Notes under the pieces: generated by a model
What the model was told of the DNA's origin: nothing
Seen by the model: only the letters and a program-made list of their open reading frames with translations
Database searches by the model: none
Program-made: the position numbers and the translations under genes
Assembly: GCF_012927645.1 (NCBI RefSeq)
Contig: NZ_JABBMT010000001.1
Location: 124,001 to 188,000 of the forward strand
DNA length: 64,000 bases
Origin: Pseudoalteromonas arctica
Lineage (GTDB): Bacteria > Pseudomonadota > Gammaproteobacteria > Enterobacterales > Alteromonadaceae
Reading direction: 5' to 3'
In this document: piece by piece, positions 27,496 through 37,535 of the stretch
How positions within the stretch are numbered: position 1 is the stretch's first letter
Layout of the letters: each line of letters opens with the position of its first letter

Positions 27496-27925
27496 ACGCG
27501 CGGTCCATTTTATCAAACATATCATTGAGTAAATGGGCCAACTCTGCATAACGTGGTTTATCTTTAGAAACATGTCCTTGGTAGCCATTGGCGACCATTT
27601 TCGTATGGAGCTCTTTATACCAATGCTTCATAGCAGGCTCAAGTACGGTATCTGCACGCTTACCTAACCACAGCAATCCCTGTAGCGGTAGAGATAAAAA
27701 AAACAACGCAATAGCGACTGCTTGAGGTAAAAAACTACTGCCTAAATAATTAATTTGCATAAATAAAGTGAGCATTGCCAAAATCGGCATTACTGTAATT
27801 GCCAGCTCGGTGGCTTTGATCACTCTAAACTCCGTGAACAGAGGCGCTAATTCTTTACGCATAGGCCATTTTTTTGCATATTCACGACCAGTTTGGACTT
27901 GTGACATCACACTTTTTTGCATCAT
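27476..27925 (-). CDS. yfbV: YfbV family membrane protein (DUF412, UPF0208)
   Basis: A 149-residue protein with two adjacent membrane segments (about 42-62 and 66-86) and a charged C-terminal half, matching the UPF0208/YfbV family. YfbV in E. coli helps insulate the Ter macrodomain. Start ATG ATG, with AGGAGT upstream. Divergence from ackA is conserved with enterobacteria. The 3' end overlaps rlmA on the other strand by 20 bases. Confidence 0.92.
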   Translation of the reverse strand: MMQKSVMSQVQTGREYAKKWPMRKELAPLFTEFRVIKATELAITVMPILAMLTLFMQINYLGSSFLPQAVAIALFFLSLPLQGLLWLGKRADTVLEPAMKHWYKELHTKMVANGYQGHVSKDKPRYAELAHLLNDMFDKMDRAFTRENL

Positions 27926-28240
27926 GACTCCTAAGTGTCGCTGGTATATTTATTAATGTTACCTCAATGAGTGTATCATATTCACGGTAACATTCCTGTG
28001 TAAAATCCCTTCCACCTTTTTCGTCCAAAACGTGTTTTTGATCATGGTTTAAACTTACCTTAAAACAATTAATGAGTTAAAATAAGCGCACGTTAAGTCA
28101 ACTAGACTTTAGTATAGTCATTACAGATATCCATAGCAATTTATCGACCAATGACTCTTTTACTTTAATCACTATGCTCGAGTACTTGGTTATATAACAA
28201 CTAAGATTAATGCGCAATTGTCAAAAAATGGGATCCTGTT
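27926..28240. other. Divergent control region yfbV / ackA
   Basis: 315 bases without an open frame. It must hold the promoters of yfbV and ackA-pta. It contains the 9-base inverted repeat listed separately and a TATAGT box near 28116 that could serve as a -10 element for ackA. I cannot name a regulator from the sequence. Confidence 0.4.
27956..27995. promoter_or_regulatory. Inverted repeat upstream of yfbV
   Basis: AATGTTACC (27956-27964) and GGTAACATT (27987-27995) are perfect inverted arms 22 bases apart, 31 bases upstream of the yfbV start. This fits an operator or the loop-forming leader of the yfbV message; no T-run follows on either strand. Confidence 0.4.
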
Positions 28241-29452
28241 ATGTCTTTGCAATCATCACCTCATCATGTTCTTGTACTGAACTGTGGAAGTTCGAGTTTA
28301 AAATTCGCTATTTTAGATGCCACCACATCTGAAGAAGTCATTTCAGGTCTTGCTGAACGCCTAGGCTCATCGTCGCCATCAGTGAAATACAAATACCTTG
28401 GCAAAAAACAACTAATTGAACTTGCGCCTGATCAAGCTCACAGTGCAGCAATCAACACCTTAGTTAGCCTTATTAACGAACACCATTTAGCTGAAAACCT
28501 TATTGCAGTGGGTCATCGTGTGGTTCACGGCGGCGAGCACTTTACTAAATCGGTCCTAATTGACGACGATGTAATTAAAGGTATTACCCAAGCCGCTACT
28601 CTTGCGCCATTACATGGGCACGCTAATTTATTAGGCATTGCTGCGGCACAAGCCTCATTCAAGGGACTACCGCAAGTTGCTGTGTTTGATACCGCGTTTC
28701 ATCAAACCATGGGCAATGTTGCCTATTTATATGCCCTTCCTTATAAACTTTATACTGATTACGGTGTGAGGCGTTACGGTTTTCATGGCACCAGCCATTA
28801 TTATGTTACAGGTCAAACAGCAGCCCTGTTAAACCAACCTATTAAGCAAAGTAATTTTATTAGTGCTCACTTAGGTAACGGCTGCTCTGTGTGTGCGATT
28901 AAAAATGGTAAAAGTGTTGATACCAGTATGGGCTTAACCCCGCTAGAAGGCTTAATGATGGGCACCCGCAGCGGAGATATTGATCCGGGTTTATTTAACT
29001 TTTTAACCACCCAACTTAACTACGATGCGCAACAAATTGATGACTTATTAAACCAACAAAGCGGCTTACTCGGTATCAGCGAACTTTCTAATGACTGTCG
29101 CACGATAGAAGAAGCTGCTGTAGCAGGAAATGAAAAAGCCATTTTAGCGCTGGAGATGTTTTGTTATCGTTTAGCAAAACAAATAGCCGCATTTATGGTG
29201 CCATTACAACGCCTTGATGCATTAATTTTTACCGGTGGCATTGGTGAAAACTCCGATATTATTCGTGATAAAGTAATTACACAGCTGAGCTATCTTGGCC
29301 TTGATTGCGACAGTACAGCCAACCTTGCAGCCCGATTTGGCACACAAGGTATTATTAGCAGTCATAATGCAAAAACAAAAGCAGTCGTAATGCCAACAAA
29401 TGAAGAGTGGGTCATTGCTCTTGATGCCGCCTCAATAGCACAGGAGCTATAA
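28241..29452 (+). CDS. ackA: Acetate kinase
   Basis: A 403-residue acetate kinase converting acetyl phosphate and ADP to acetate and ATP (reversible). Motifs: [11 protein letters not shown] at the N-terminus, [43 protein letters not shown] and FTGGIGENS near the C-terminus. All expected catalytic residues are present (Asn in LNCGSS, Arg, His in FHGTSH and Asp in FDTAFH). It forms an operon with pta, two bases downstream. Confidence 0.98.
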   Translation: MSLQSSPHHVLVLNCGSSSLKFAILDATTSEEVISGLAERLGSSSPSVKYKYLGKKQLIELAPDQAHSAAINTLVSLINEHHLAENLIAVGHRVVHGGEHFTKSVLIDDDVIKGITQAATLAPLHGHANLLGIAAAQASFKGLPQVAVFDTAFHQTMGNVAYLYALPYKLYTDYGVRRYGFHGTSHYYVTGQTAALLNQPIKQSNFISAHLGNGCSVCAIKNGKSVDTSMGLTPLEGLMMGTRSGDIDPGLFNFLTTQLNYDAQQIDDLLNQQSGLLGISELSNDCRTIEEAAVAGNEKAILALEMFCYRLAKQIAAFMVPLQRLDALIFTGGIGENSDIIRDKVITQLSYLGLDCDSTANLAARFGTQGIISSHNAKTKAVVMPTNEEWVIALDAASIAQEL

Positions 29453-29454
29453 TT

Positions 29455-31605
29455 ATGGCACGTCGAATTATGCTAGTACCTATCTCTACTGGGGTTGGTT
29501 TAACATCGGTCTCGGTCGGTTTAGTTCGTGCGTTAGAACAAAAAGCGGTCAAAGTTAATTTTTTCAAGCCCATAGCCCAGCCTCGTTCAGGTGAAACTGG
29601 GCCTGAAAAATCAACTCAAATTGTCATCCAAGGCTCTTCTATCACACCACCAACGCCATTTGCACTAGACTATGCAGAGCAAATGATCGGGGATGGTAAA
29701 GGTGATGATTTACTCGAAGAAATTGTTGAGCGCGTTGAAAATGCCATCGGCAACGATGTGGTCGCAATTATCGAAGGTATGGTCCCCACTCGCCGCCAGC
29801 CTTACGCAGGTAGAGTAAACCGTGAAATAGCACAAACTCTTGGCGCAGACATTGTGTTTGTGCTCACTGCTGGTAATGACAGTAATGAGCAAATAGAAGA
29901 CCGCTTAGAAATTGCAGCTGGGTACTATGGTAGTGTTGACCATGCCCGCGTATTAGGCTGCATTTTTAATAAAGTGAATGCACCACTGGATGATGAAGGC
30001 AGAGCACGCGCCGATCTCGTGGAAGCACATAAACCTGACGAACTTGACAATGAGCTCAATCGCTTAGCATCTTTACCTATATTTAGAAAACACCCGTTTA
30101 TGTTACTTGGCTCGATCCCATGGGATTTTGAGCTGGTTGCGCCGCGCGTTAAAGACTTATGCGCCTACTTAAAAGCTGACGTGATCAACGAAGGTGATAT
30201 GGCTCACCGTCGGCTACGCCGCGTAACATTTTGCGCCAGAACCGTGTCAAATATCTTAAATCATTTTACCCCCGGCGCACTGCTGGTAACCCCAGGCGAT
30301 CGTTCAGATGTGTTAGTTGCAGCCTGTTTATCAGCCATGAATGGCACTAAATTAGGGGCTATTTTATTAACGGGTGGTTTTAAACCTGAGCCGAGGATCA
30401 TGACCTTATGCGAACAAGCGATGGCCACCGGCCTGCCAATCCTCAGTACAGATGCAGATACCTGGCGTACTTCATTGTTACTGCATAACTTTAATATGGA
30501 AGTACCGTGCGATGACGTACAACGAATTGATAAAGTAAAGCATCATAATGCCAGCTATATTGATTCTGACTGGTTGGATACGCTCGCTAAAAGTGTCGGC
30601 AAAACCCGTAAAATGTCGCCTCCAGCATTTCGTTATTTACTCACGGATAAAGCCCGCCAAGCGGCAAAAACGGTGGTGCTACCTGAAGGGAATGAACCTC
30701 GCACAATAAAAGCCGCCGCTATTTGTGGTCAACGTGGTATTGCAAAGACCATTCTATTGGGCGATCGAGGAGAAATTGAACGTATCGCTATACAACAAGG
30801 TGTTGAGCTAAACGAAAATGTAACCATTATTGAACCTCATGATGTGATCAACGACTATGTGGCGCCTATGGTTGAAATTCGTAAAAGCAAAGGCCTGACT
30901 GAAGTGGTTGCCCTTGAACAGCTCCAAGACAACGTTGTGCTTGGCACTATGATGTTAGAGTGTGGTCAAGTCGATGGTCTGGTGTCGGGTGCAGTAAATA
31001 CAACCGCCAACACCATTCGTCCGCCGCTGCAATTAATAAAAACAGCACCAGGGTCATCATTAGTCTCATCGGTGTTTTTTATGTTGCTACCTGATCAAGT
31101 ACTGGTATACGGTGATTGTGCCATTAACCCGGATCCAACCGCTGAGCAATTAGCCGATATTGCCATTCAATCTGCAGACTCAGCCGCCGCATTTGGTATT
31201 GAGCCACGGGTAGCGATGATAAGCTACAGCACCGGCACATCAGGCACTGGGGCTGATGTAGAAAAAGTCCGTCTGGCAACAAAGTTAGCGCAACAAAAGC
31301 GTCCTGATCTGAACATCGATGGTCCCCTGCAATATGATGCCGCGATTATGGAAAATGTCGCACTTAAAAAAGCACCAAATAGCCCAGTGGCTGGTAAAGC
31401 GACGGTGTTTATATTTCCAGACTTAAATACCGGTAATACCACTTATAAAGCGGTACAACGAAGTGCTGATTTGATCAGTATCGGCCCAATGTTGCAAGGT
31501 ATGCGCAAACCCGTCAATGATTTAAGTCGCGGTGCTTTGGTTGATGATATTGTCTATACCATTGCGCTTACTGCTATTCAGGCGGCACAAGCCGAAAATA
31601 TTTAA
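29455..31605 (+). CDS. pta: Phosphate acetyltransferase, long form
   Basis: A 716-residue Pta that interconverts acetyl-CoA and acetyl phosphate. The N-terminal BioD-like P-loop domain starts [18 protein letters not shown], a DRTGG-type domain lies in the middle (about 220-340), and the catalytic PTA domain occupies the last 330 residues ([46 protein letters not shown]). This long form is regulated by metabolites in enterobacteria. The terminator after the gene closes the ackA-pta operon. Confidence 0.98.
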   Translation: MARRIMLVPISTGVGLTSVSVGLVRALEQKAVKVNFFKPIAQPRSGETGPEKSTQIVIQGSSITPPTPFALDYAEQMIGDGKGDDLLEEIVERVENAIGNDVVAIIEGMVPTRRQPYAGRVNREIAQTLGADIVFVLTAGNDSNEQIEDRLEIAAGYYGSVDHARVLGCIFNKVNAPLDDEGRARADLVEAHKPDELDNELNRLASLPIFRKHPFMLLGSIPWDFELVAPRVKDLCAYLKADVINEGDMAHRRLRRVTFCARTVSNILNHFTPGALLVTPGDRSDVLVAACLSAMNGTKLGAILLTGGFKPEPRIMTLCEQAMATGLPILSTDADTWRTSLLLHNFNMEVPCDDVQRIDKVKHHNASYIDSDWLDTLAKSVGKTRKMSPPAFRYLLTDKARQAAKTVVLPEGNEPRTIKAAAICGQRGIAKTILLGDRGEIERIAIQQGVELNENVTIIEPHDVINDYVAPMVEIRKSKGLTEVVALEQLQDNVVLGTMMLECGQVDGLVSGAVNTTANTIRPPLQLIKTAPGSSLVSSVFFMLLPDQVLVYGDCAINPDPTAEQLADIAIQSADSAAAFGIEPRVAMISYSTGTSGTGADVEKVRLATKLAQQKRPDLNIDGPLQYDAAIMENVALKKAPNSPVAGKATVFIFPDLNTGNTTYKAVQRSADLISIGPMLQGMRKPVNDLSRGALVDDIVYTIALTAIQAAQAENI

Positions 31606-31611
31606 CACCAT

Positions 31612-31657
31612 GGGTAAAGTGATTGCATTATGATCACTTTACCCTGAGCATTTTTTT
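31612..31657 (+). terminator. Terminator after pta
   Basis: Twelve-pair perfect stem (GGGTAAAGTGAT / ATCACTTTACCC) with a nine-base loop; a seven-T run follows after six other bases, so it is slightly non-standard. Confidence 0.65.
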
Positions 31658-31721
31658 AGCTAATAAAAATTATAAATAAAAATAAATAACTTAGCGTTGT
31701 TATACCTCCCTATTCCCAACT

Positions 31722-31744
31722 TTATCCACAGAAATTGTGGACAA
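31722..31744. promoter_or_regulatory. Inverted pair of DnaA-box-like sites
   Basis: TTATCCACA (31722-31730), the perfect DnaA box, faces TGTGGACAA (31736-31744, one base from consensus on the other strand) across five bases. The pair lies 88 bases upstream of the ACT-domain gene. It could bind DnaA, or simply form a hairpin at the 5' end of that transcript. Confidence 0.45.
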
Positions 31745-31831
31745 CATTGCTCTTTTATTTAAGCAAGATAATCTATACTATTGATCAGTCTACACAGATC
31801 GGAAGTTTCACAATTATAAAAGGGGGTAGCA

Positions 31832-32230
31832 ATGTCTAAGCAAACGTTACAGCTGCATAGTACGACCTTGACCATTCATAGCCTTGATGTTGATAGCGAG
31901 ATCCCCGCAACTTTATTCAAACAATCAATGTTTATTATCGCCAAAACCAACGATGAGTTATCTATTGTTTGTCCTAGCCAGCTCGCTATTGACAGCCTCG
32001 ATGCTGAGCACGATTGGCGCGCGTTGGAAGTACTCGGCCCACTTGGTTTTTCATTAACCGGAATAATGGCAAATATTTCTGGGGTTTTAGCCAGAGCAAA
32101 TATCTCTATTTTTGCTATTTCAACCTACGACACCGATTATGTTTTAGTAAAACAACAGCGTATTAAAGATGCCATCAGCGCGTTAAAAAAAGATGGCTAT
32201 CAGTTTCTCAATGAGCCCAAATTAACATAA
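31832..32230 (+). CDS. ACT-domain protein
   Basis: A 132-residue protein made of two ACT-like halves. The second (about 64-125) is clearest: LGFSLTGIMANISGVLARANISIFAISTYDTDYVLV, the pattern of amino-acid-sensing ACT domains of the CASTOR/DUF3388-like type. No catalytic domain is attached, so it is probably a small ligand-binding protein. A ribosome site GGGGG precedes the ATG. Its stop TAA shares its last base with the ATG of the next gene, which points to a functional pairing with the IIA-like protein. Confidence 0.8.
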   Translation: MSKQTLQLHSTTLTIHSLDVDSEIPATLFKQSMFIIAKTNDELSIVCPSQLAIDSLDAEHDWRALEVLGPLGFSLTGIMANISGVLARANISIFAISTYDTDYVLVKQQRIKDAISALKKDGYQFLNEPKLT

Positions 32231-32724
32231 TGAAATACACGGATATTAGTTATTTACCACAACGTCAGTTAGCGGCTAACAGCATTGCAATTTGTAGCCC
32301 TTTTAGTGGTAAAGTTGCCCCATTAAGCGAGCACCCAGAGCCCTTCTTTAGCTACGGCACACTTGGCCCAGGGATTATAGTTGCCCTGAGCAATCATAAA
32401 ATATTAGCGCCCTTTGATGGTATATTAATGCAAGTAAAAAATGCCGGTACTGAATTTATTTTACAAGCCGACAATGGCTTGAAAGTGCTTCTAAATTTAT
32501 ATTTAGACCAACAGCAACACATTAAACACACTCATATAGCCCAACTCAACGGCAGTAAAATAACCAAAGGGCAACGGCTCGCTTATTTTGATCTTAGAGA
32601 TCTCACTAGCCCCTTACTTGCTAGCCTTATTTTACTCAACGGGCATCAACTTAAACCAATGCATTATTCTTTATCTCAGGTTACAGCTGGGGTAGATACT
32701 CTTTTAACACTAACTAAGAAGTAA
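32230..32724 (+). CDS. IIA-Glc-like protein lacking both active histidines
   Basis: A 164-residue homologue of the glucose phosphotransferase IIA domain (Crr). Alignable family features are ICSPFSGKVAPLSEHPEPFFSYGTLGPGI (residues 21-49), KILAPFDG and ADNGLKVLLNLYLD. The phosphorylated His90 of Crr aligns with Asn89 and the supporting His75 with Thr74, so phosphotransfer through this protein is not expected. It may act as a regulator or binding protein. It begins on the last base of the ACT gene and is followed within five bases by the ArsC-like gene. Confidence 0.85.
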   Translation: MKYTDISYLPQRQLAANSIAICSPFSGKVAPLSEHPEPFFSYGTLGPGIIVALSNHKILAPFDGILMQVKNAGTEFILQADNGLKVLLNLYLDQQQHIKHTHIAQLNGSKITKGQRLAYFDLRDLTSPLLASLILLNGHQLKPMHYSLSQVTAGVDTLLTLTKK

Positions 32725-32729
32725 TTAAT

Positions 32730-33077
32730 ATGACGACTCTTTACGGCATTAGTAACTGCGACACTATAAAAAAAGCCAAAAAATATTTAACCAATAACAA
32801 CATTGACTTTAATTTTCATGATTACCGTAAAGACGGCATAAGCCTTGATATGCTCACTGAGTTTGCAGCGCACCTCGACTGGCAAGATCTGCTCAATAAA
32901 CGTGGCACAACCTATCGTCAATTATCAGCTGAGCAAAAACAGCATCTTGATAAAGACACTGCCTTGGCAATTTTGGTAGCACAACCGGCAATGATCAAGC
33001 GCCCAGTACTTATTTACAACAACAGCTATCATTTAGGTTTTAAACCAGCGCAATACGATGAGATTTTTGCATCATGA
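32730..33077 (+). CDS. ArsC/Spx family reductase-like protein (YffB type)
   Basis: A 115-residue thioredoxin-fold protein of the ArsC/Spx family. The N-terminal motif [16 protein letters not shown] has a single cysteine, and KRGTTYRQL and IKRPVLIYN are typical YffB segments. YffB of E. coli may be a glutathione-dependent thiol reductase; arsenate reduction is not established. It overlaps dapE by four bases, the arrangement yffB-dapE known from enterobacteria. Confidence 0.9.
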   Translation: MTTLYGISNCDTIKKAKKYLTNNNIDFNFHDYRKDGISLDMLTEFAAHLDWQDLLNKRGTTYRQLSAEQKQHLDKDTALAILVAQPAMIKRPVLIYNNSYHLGFKPAQYDEIFAS

Positions 33078-34204
33078 ATCATCCCGTCATTGAACTTGCC
33101 CAAGCCTTGATACAGCGTCGCTCAGTCACCCCTGAAGATGCAGGGTGCCAAACTATAATGAATGAGCGATTGGCACAGCTTGGTTTTAATATTGAATCAC
33201 TGTTTTTTACCGACACCCAAAATACATGGGCACGTAAAGGCGATAGCTCTCCACACTTTTGCTTTGCAGGTCACACGGATGTAGTACCAACAGGACCAGA
33301 AAAAAACTGGCAGCACCCGCCTTTCTCTGGCTTACTAGCCGGTGGCATGTTGCATGGCCGTGGTGCCGCTGATATGAAAGGCTCTTTAGCGGCCATGGTG
33401 GTAGCAACCGAGCGATTTGTAACTAAACACCCCGATCATAAAGGCTCAATTTCTTTTTTAATTACCTCTGATGAAGAAGGCCCGTTTATCAACGGCACCA
33501 CGCGAGTAATCGATACATTAGAGGCTCGAGGTGAAAAAATAGATATGTGTTTGGTCGGTGAACCTTCATCACGAGATGTACTGGGTGATGTCGTTAAAAA
33601 TGGCCGCCGAGGCTCACTGACTGGCTTGTTAACTGTTAAAGGCATACAAGGTCATGTAGCTTATCCGCAACTTGCCCTAAACCCGATCCATAGTGCAGCG
33701 CCAATGCTTACCCAGTTGAGTCAAACAGTATGGGATAATGGCAATCAGTTTTTCCCTGCGACTAGTTTTCAGATCTCAAATATTAATGGCGGCACGGGAG
33801 CTGGTAATGTGATCCCAGGCGAGCTTGAAGTGCAATTTAATTTTCGCTTTAGTACCGAAGTAACTCATCAGCAACTCCAGCAACGCGTTAACGACATTTT
33901 GGCTGAATACGATTTTGCATACGAGCTTCATTGGATTGTAAACGGTCAGCCATTTATCACCGAAGGCGGTCCGCTTATTGATGCCACGGTTGCTGCGATA
34001 AAAGCAGTAACCGGCTTAGACACCGCACTTGAAACCACTGGCGGTACGTCAGATGGACGTTTTATAGCACAAACCGGCGCTAAGGTTATTGAACTAGGCC
34101 CACGTAACGACACCATTCATAAAGTCAATGAGTGCGTAAGTAGTAATGATCTCATTGCACTTGCTGCTATTTACGAGCAAATTTTAGAGCAACTTTTAAC
34201 ATGA
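33074..34204 (+). CDS. dapE: Succinyl-diaminopimelate desuccinylase
   Basis: A 376-residue M20-family di-zinc amidohydrolase of the lysine/meso-diaminopimelate pathway, hydrolysing N-succinyl-LL-DAP. Zinc ligands are visible as His in [11 protein letters not shown], Asp in [10 protein letters not shown], Glu-Glu in SDEEGPF, Glu in GEPSS and the C-terminal His in [12 protein letters not shown]. Length matches E. coli DapE (375). It is coupled by ATGA overlaps to the genes before and after it. Confidence 0.97.
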   Translation: MNHPVIELAQALIQRRSVTPEDAGCQTIMNERLAQLGFNIESLFFTDTQNTWARKGDSSPHFCFAGHTDVVPTGPEKNWQHPPFSGLLAGGMLHGRGAADMKGSLAAMVVATERFVTKHPDHKGSISFLITSDEEGPFINGTTRVIDTLEARGEKIDMCLVGEPSSRDVLGDVVKNGRRGSLTGLLTVKGIQGHVAYPQLALNPIHSAAPMLTQLSQTVWDNGNQFFPATSFQISNINGGTGAGNVIPGELEVQFNFRFSTEVTHQQLQQRVNDILAEYDFAYELHWIVNGQPFITEGGPLIDATVAAIKAVTGLDTALETTGGTSDGRFIAQTGAKVIELGPRNDTIHKVNECVSSNDLIALAAIYEQILEQLLT

Positions 34205-34902
34205 TCCCTACCAAGCTCACATCGCAGCAGTTGGCAGAGTGTGCCTGTGGTAAAGACGAGCTGCTGCTGGTTGATTATCAAGCTCATAAACTGCATAAAG
34301 ACATTATTGATGACTTTATGCAGTTGCAAAATGCAGCTCGCGATGCAGGCTTTACACTGACGATTGCATCAAGCTTTCGTAACTTTGAACGTCAAGCATT
34401 GATTTGGAATGCTAAATTTAATGGTCATCGACCTGTGCTCAATAAGCAGCAACAGCCCGTTGATTTAGCCTCCATGACAGACATTGAAAAATGCCATGCC
34501 ATTATGCTTTATTCAGCCCTACCGGGAACCAGTCGCCATCACTTTGGTACTGATCTGGATATTTTTGACCAAGCCTGTGTCGCTGATAACTACCAGTTGC
34601 AGTTAGAGCCACACGAATACCAAGACAATGGCCCTTTTTCAGCGCTGACAAAGTGGCTTGATAGTCATTTAGAAAAATATGGCTTTTATCGCCCTTATCA
34701 ACATGATTTAGGCGGCGTTGCACCTGAACCTTGGCATATTAGCCACATAGCGCAATCTGCCATTTTACTGCAACATATGAGTTTAACGGTATTAGCTAAT
34801 ACTATTAATAACAGTCAGCTTGCCGGCAAAGCTGCTATTTTGGCGAATTTGCCGCAACTATATCAGCGTTACGTGCTGAATGTCAGCCCTGCGGCTGTTT
34901 AG
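34201..34902 (+). CDS. VanY-like D-alanyl-D-alanine carboxypeptidase (M15)
   Basis: A 233-residue M15B peptidase. Metal and catalytic residues appear in [23 protein letters not shown] (His and Asp zinc ligands) and PEPWHISH (catalytic Glu and zinc His). No signal peptide is evident, which is unusual for an enzyme that should trim peptidoglycan stem peptides; an internal L,D- or D,D-dipeptide substrate in the cytosol is conceivable. It follows dapE with a four-base overlap, linking it to diaminopimelate and wall metabolism. Confidence 0.85.
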   Translation: MIPTKLTSQQLAECACGKDELLLVDYQAHKLHKDIIDDFMQLQNAARDAGFTLTIASSFRNFERQALIWNAKFNGHRPVLNKQQQPVDLASMTDIEKCHAIMLYSALPGTSRHHFGTDLDIFDQACVADNYQLQLEPHEYQDNGPFSALTKWLDSHLEKYGFYRPYQHDLGGVAPEPWHISHIAQSAILLQHMSLTVLANTINNSQLAGKAAILANLPQLYQRYVLNVSPAAV

Positions 34903-35010
34903 GCAGTTGAAAAACATAGCGTATAAACCAACCCTCTGGGAGTTTCACAAGAACTTCCTCTCATCATTGTTGGGTGTAAATACCGTGATCACTACGATTT
35001 TTTACATTGT

Positions 35011-35039
35011 TTAACATCTCCTATGGATTAGATTATGCT
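35011..35039 (+). promoter_or_regulatory. Promoter of the lipoprotein/lpoB operon
   Basis: TTAACA, 17 bases, TATGCT: five of six and four of six matches to the sigma-70 consensus. It ends 33 bases before the first start codon of the operon. Confidence 0.45.
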
Positions 35040-35072
35040 AACCTATATTAACACTTATAAAAGGAGTGCCAT

Positions 35073-36437
35073 GTGCAACGCAGTGTTATTTTTGGCTTTT
35101 GTGTCATGCTAAGTGGATGCAGCACTATTGGGTTTAGTGATCTATTTTCGGATTACGCTACTCAAATGATGCCTGTACGCCAAGCTATTAAGACCAACAA
35201 TATTGACCAAGCCCAACAGCTATTACCAACTAATGGGCCGTCACATAGTAACTACTTGCTAAATCAATTAGAGCAGGCCCGTTTAAGCAATTTAAATAAC
35301 CAAAATGAGGCTGCAAAACCACAGTACGAAGTGGTATATCAGCAAATGGAAATAAAACGCCAAGCTGCAAAAATACAAGTAAGCGCAGGACTTGAACAAA
35401 GTAACGCCCTTTTAACCAATGATTCTGTCATTGGTTATACGCCAGCGGCTTATGAAATGAGTATGCTGCACAGTTACCAAGCACTTAATTATATATATCA
35501 GCATAATCTCGAAGGCGCATTAGTCGAAGTTCGCCGTGCAAATAAAGTACAAACAGATGCGTTAACGGCTAATCAAGACAACATAGATGCCAGCGTAAAA
35601 GCAGCACAAAAACATTACCCAAGTATGAATGAGGTGATCAACAACGTAAAAAATGGCTATCAAAATGCGTTTACATTTTATCTATCAGGTTTGCTCTATC
35701 AAAGTAATAAGCAATACGATGATGCATATATAGATTATACAAAAGCATTAGAGATCAACCCTGAAAATACCTATTTGCAGCAGATTGTACTGCAATTAGC
35801 AAAACAGCAAGGATTTGATCAAGATTTTGCCGAGTATAAAAAACGCTTTGCTGAACCACCAAAAAAAATCGCCAACAGCGGTGATGTTGTGGTCTTGATT
35901 GAACAAGGTTTAGTGCCTGAAAAAGATGAATTTGTGTTGCGTCTGCCTATTTATACATCCGGTGGTGATGCCCGTTTTTATAGCTTAGCAATGCCCGTTT
36001 ATAAAGATAGAGCCTATATGCCAACAGTTAATAAAATTAGTATAGGATCACAGATTTTACCTTTGAGCCCATTGGTAAGAATAGAAGCGTTAGCAGCTAA
36101 GACACTTGAAGAGCAAACGCCTGCAAGAGTATCTAGGCAGATACTGCGGCTAGTCGCAAAAGAAAAAGTACGGGCAGAGCTGGCTCGAAGTGGTGGAGAT
36201 GTCGGTAATATACTTGCGAATCTTTACAATCTAGCCTCTGAACAAGCCGATACTCGCAGTTGGTTAACCTTACCGAATCAGATAAGTGTTGCGCGCGCAC
36301 AGTTAACAGCAGGAGATCATGTTTTAACACTTGCCAATCACAACGACATAAAATTTACAGTTAGTAAGCAAGGGTTAACCTTGATTTATCTAACCTCTAT
36401 TAACAACTATTTTAATTCCCATGTAGTGCAACTTTAG
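35073..36437 (+). CDS. Lipoprotein with TPR-like repeats (COG3014 type)
   Basis: A 454-residue lipoprotein: signal peptide and lipobox LSGC with Cys at about 16. A helical TPR-like region follows (about 125-255, including YLSGLLYQSNKQYDDAYIDYTKALEINPENTYL). The C-terminal part is beta-rich and unassigned. It resembles the COG3014 family found beside lpoB in marine gammaproteobacteria. The start is a GTG with AAGGAG six bases upstream; an ATG two bases earlier opens a different, 13-codon frame. It is first in a four-gene operon with ycfL, lpoB and a glycine-zipper protein, suggesting a job in envelope or peptidoglycan control. Confidence 0.85.
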   Translation: MQRSVIFGFCVMLSGCSTIGFSDLFSDYATQMMPVRQAIKTNNIDQAQQLLPTNGPSHSNYLLNQLEQARLSNLNNQNEAAKPQYEVVYQQMEIKRQAAKIQVSAGLEQSNALLTNDSVIGYTPAAYEMSMLHSYQALNYIYQHNLEGALVEVRRANKVQTDALTANQDNIDASVKAAQKHYPSMNEVINNVKNGYQNAFTFYLSGLLYQSNKQYDDAYIDYTKALEINPENTYLQQIVLQLAKQQGFDQDFAEYKKRFAEPPKKIANSGDVVVLIEQGLVPEKDEFVLRLPIYTSGGDARFYSLAMPVYKDRAYMPTVNKISIGSQILPLSPLVRIEALAAKTLEEQTPARVSRQILRLVAKEKVRAELARSGGDVGNILANLYNLASEQADTRSWLTLPNQISVARAQLTAGDHVLTLANHNDIKFTVSKQGLTLIYLTSINNYFNSHVVQL

Positions 36438-36445
36438 GAGCTATC

Positions 36446-36871
36446 ATGAAATATTTAGTGGTATTATTAACTGTCTGTCTACTTGCTGCCTGTACCAATA
36501 GACCGACCACATCGGGTATAAGTGTTGAACAAGCTTCAGCGCAATACCAACAACAGTTAAAAGTCGATAACCCTGCGCTAGGTAAAAAACTGGCCATTAG
36601 TGATGTAAAGACACGGCAAACGAATCAATTATCTGATGTCGTTGTCACACTTTCGAGTCAATATAAAAAATCACAATATTTACAATATCAATTTACCTGG
36701 TATGACGGCGATGGCTTTGTGATCAAAGGCAATCATTCCCCTTGGCAATCATTGACTTTATTTGGCTTTGCAAATGTACAACTATCTGGCCTTGCACCTA
36801 CATCTGATGCGGTCACATTTTCATTAGCGGTACGTGAAGTATCGACGCAAGCACAAGAATTTAAAGATTAA
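36446..36871 (+). CDS. ycfL: YcfL family lipoprotein (DUF1425)
   Basis: A 141-residue lipoprotein with lipobox LLAAC (Cys at about 16) and a single C-terminal domain. It is recognisable by VVVTLSSQYKKSQYLQYQFTWYDGDGF and the following PLTL-like strand, the DUF1425/YcfL pattern. Function is unknown, but ycfL directly precedes lpoB in E. coli as it does here, which supports a shared role around penicillin-binding protein 1b. It starts eight bases after the previous gene. Confidence 0.9.
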   Translation: MKYLVVLLTVCLLAACTNRPTTSGISVEQASAQYQQQLKVDNPALGKKLAISDVKTRQTNQLSDVVVTLSSQYKKSQYLQYQFTWYDGDGFVIKGNHSPWQSLTLFGFANVQLSGLAPTSDAVTFSLAVREVSTQAQEFKD

Positions 36872-36882
36872 AGGACACTAAA

Positions 36883-37518
36883 ATGAATACAGTAAACACA
36901 ACTAAAAAGTCAACGCTTAAAACACTCTCGGGTTTTGCGCTGCTAGGTTTGAGTGCGCTTGCTCTCAGTGGCTGTGCCAATAAAGCAGTGGTTAGCTACG
37001 GTGACGCACAAGCCGTAGAAACAACCGATATTAACTTTGGTTCAACCGACTTACAAAAAGTCGCCAGCCAAATGACGGACTCACTACTGGCATCACCCGT
37101 GGTCGGCACATTAACAGCAAATACCCGACCAATCGTATTTGTTGAACGTATAAAAAACAAAACCAGTGAGCACATTGATACTGAATCCATTACCGATTCA
37201 ATTTCAACACAACTATTACGCAGTGGTAAGTTTCGTTTTGTTGATATGGGTCGTGTAGAAGCTGCTCGAAAACAGCTGAACTTTCAAAATAATGATGCCC
37301 TAGTAGACCCAACTAAAGCAATTGCATTTGGCCAACAAGTTGGCGCGCAGTATATGCTTTATGGCAACCTGTCGAGCATCGTCAAATCGAATGCCGATAA
37401 AGCCGATGTATACTATAAATTCACTATGCGCTTAATGGATTTAAAAAGTGGCTTAGTCGAATGGGCTGATGAAACAGAAATTCGTAAAACCCGTGAAAAA
37501 TCAACCTTTGGCTGGTAA
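36883..37518 (+). CDS. lpoB: Penicillin-binding protein activator LpoB
   Basis: A 211-residue outer-membrane lipoprotein with lipobox ALSGC (Cys at about 31), a short linker and a globular domain. Key stretches are RPIVFVERIKNKTSEHIDTESITDSIS, LLRSGKFRFVDM and YMLYGNLSSIVK, typical of LpoB, which reaches across the periplasm to activate PBP1b. The linker is shorter than the proline-rich one of E. coli. The gene lies in the lipoprotein operon between ycfL and a glycine-zipper gene. Confidence 0.93.
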   Translation: MNTVNTTKKSTLKTLSGFALLGLSALALSGCANKAVVSYGDAQAVETTDINFGSTDLQKVASQMTDSLLASPVVGTLTANTRPIVFVERIKNKTSEHIDTESITDSISTQLLRSGKFRFVDMGRVEAARKQLNFQNNDALVDPTKAIAFGQQVGAQYMLYGNLSSIVKSNADKADVYYKFTMRLMDLKSGLVEWADETEIRKTREKSTFGW

Positions 37519-37535
37519 TTCAGCTGAGGAGGTAA

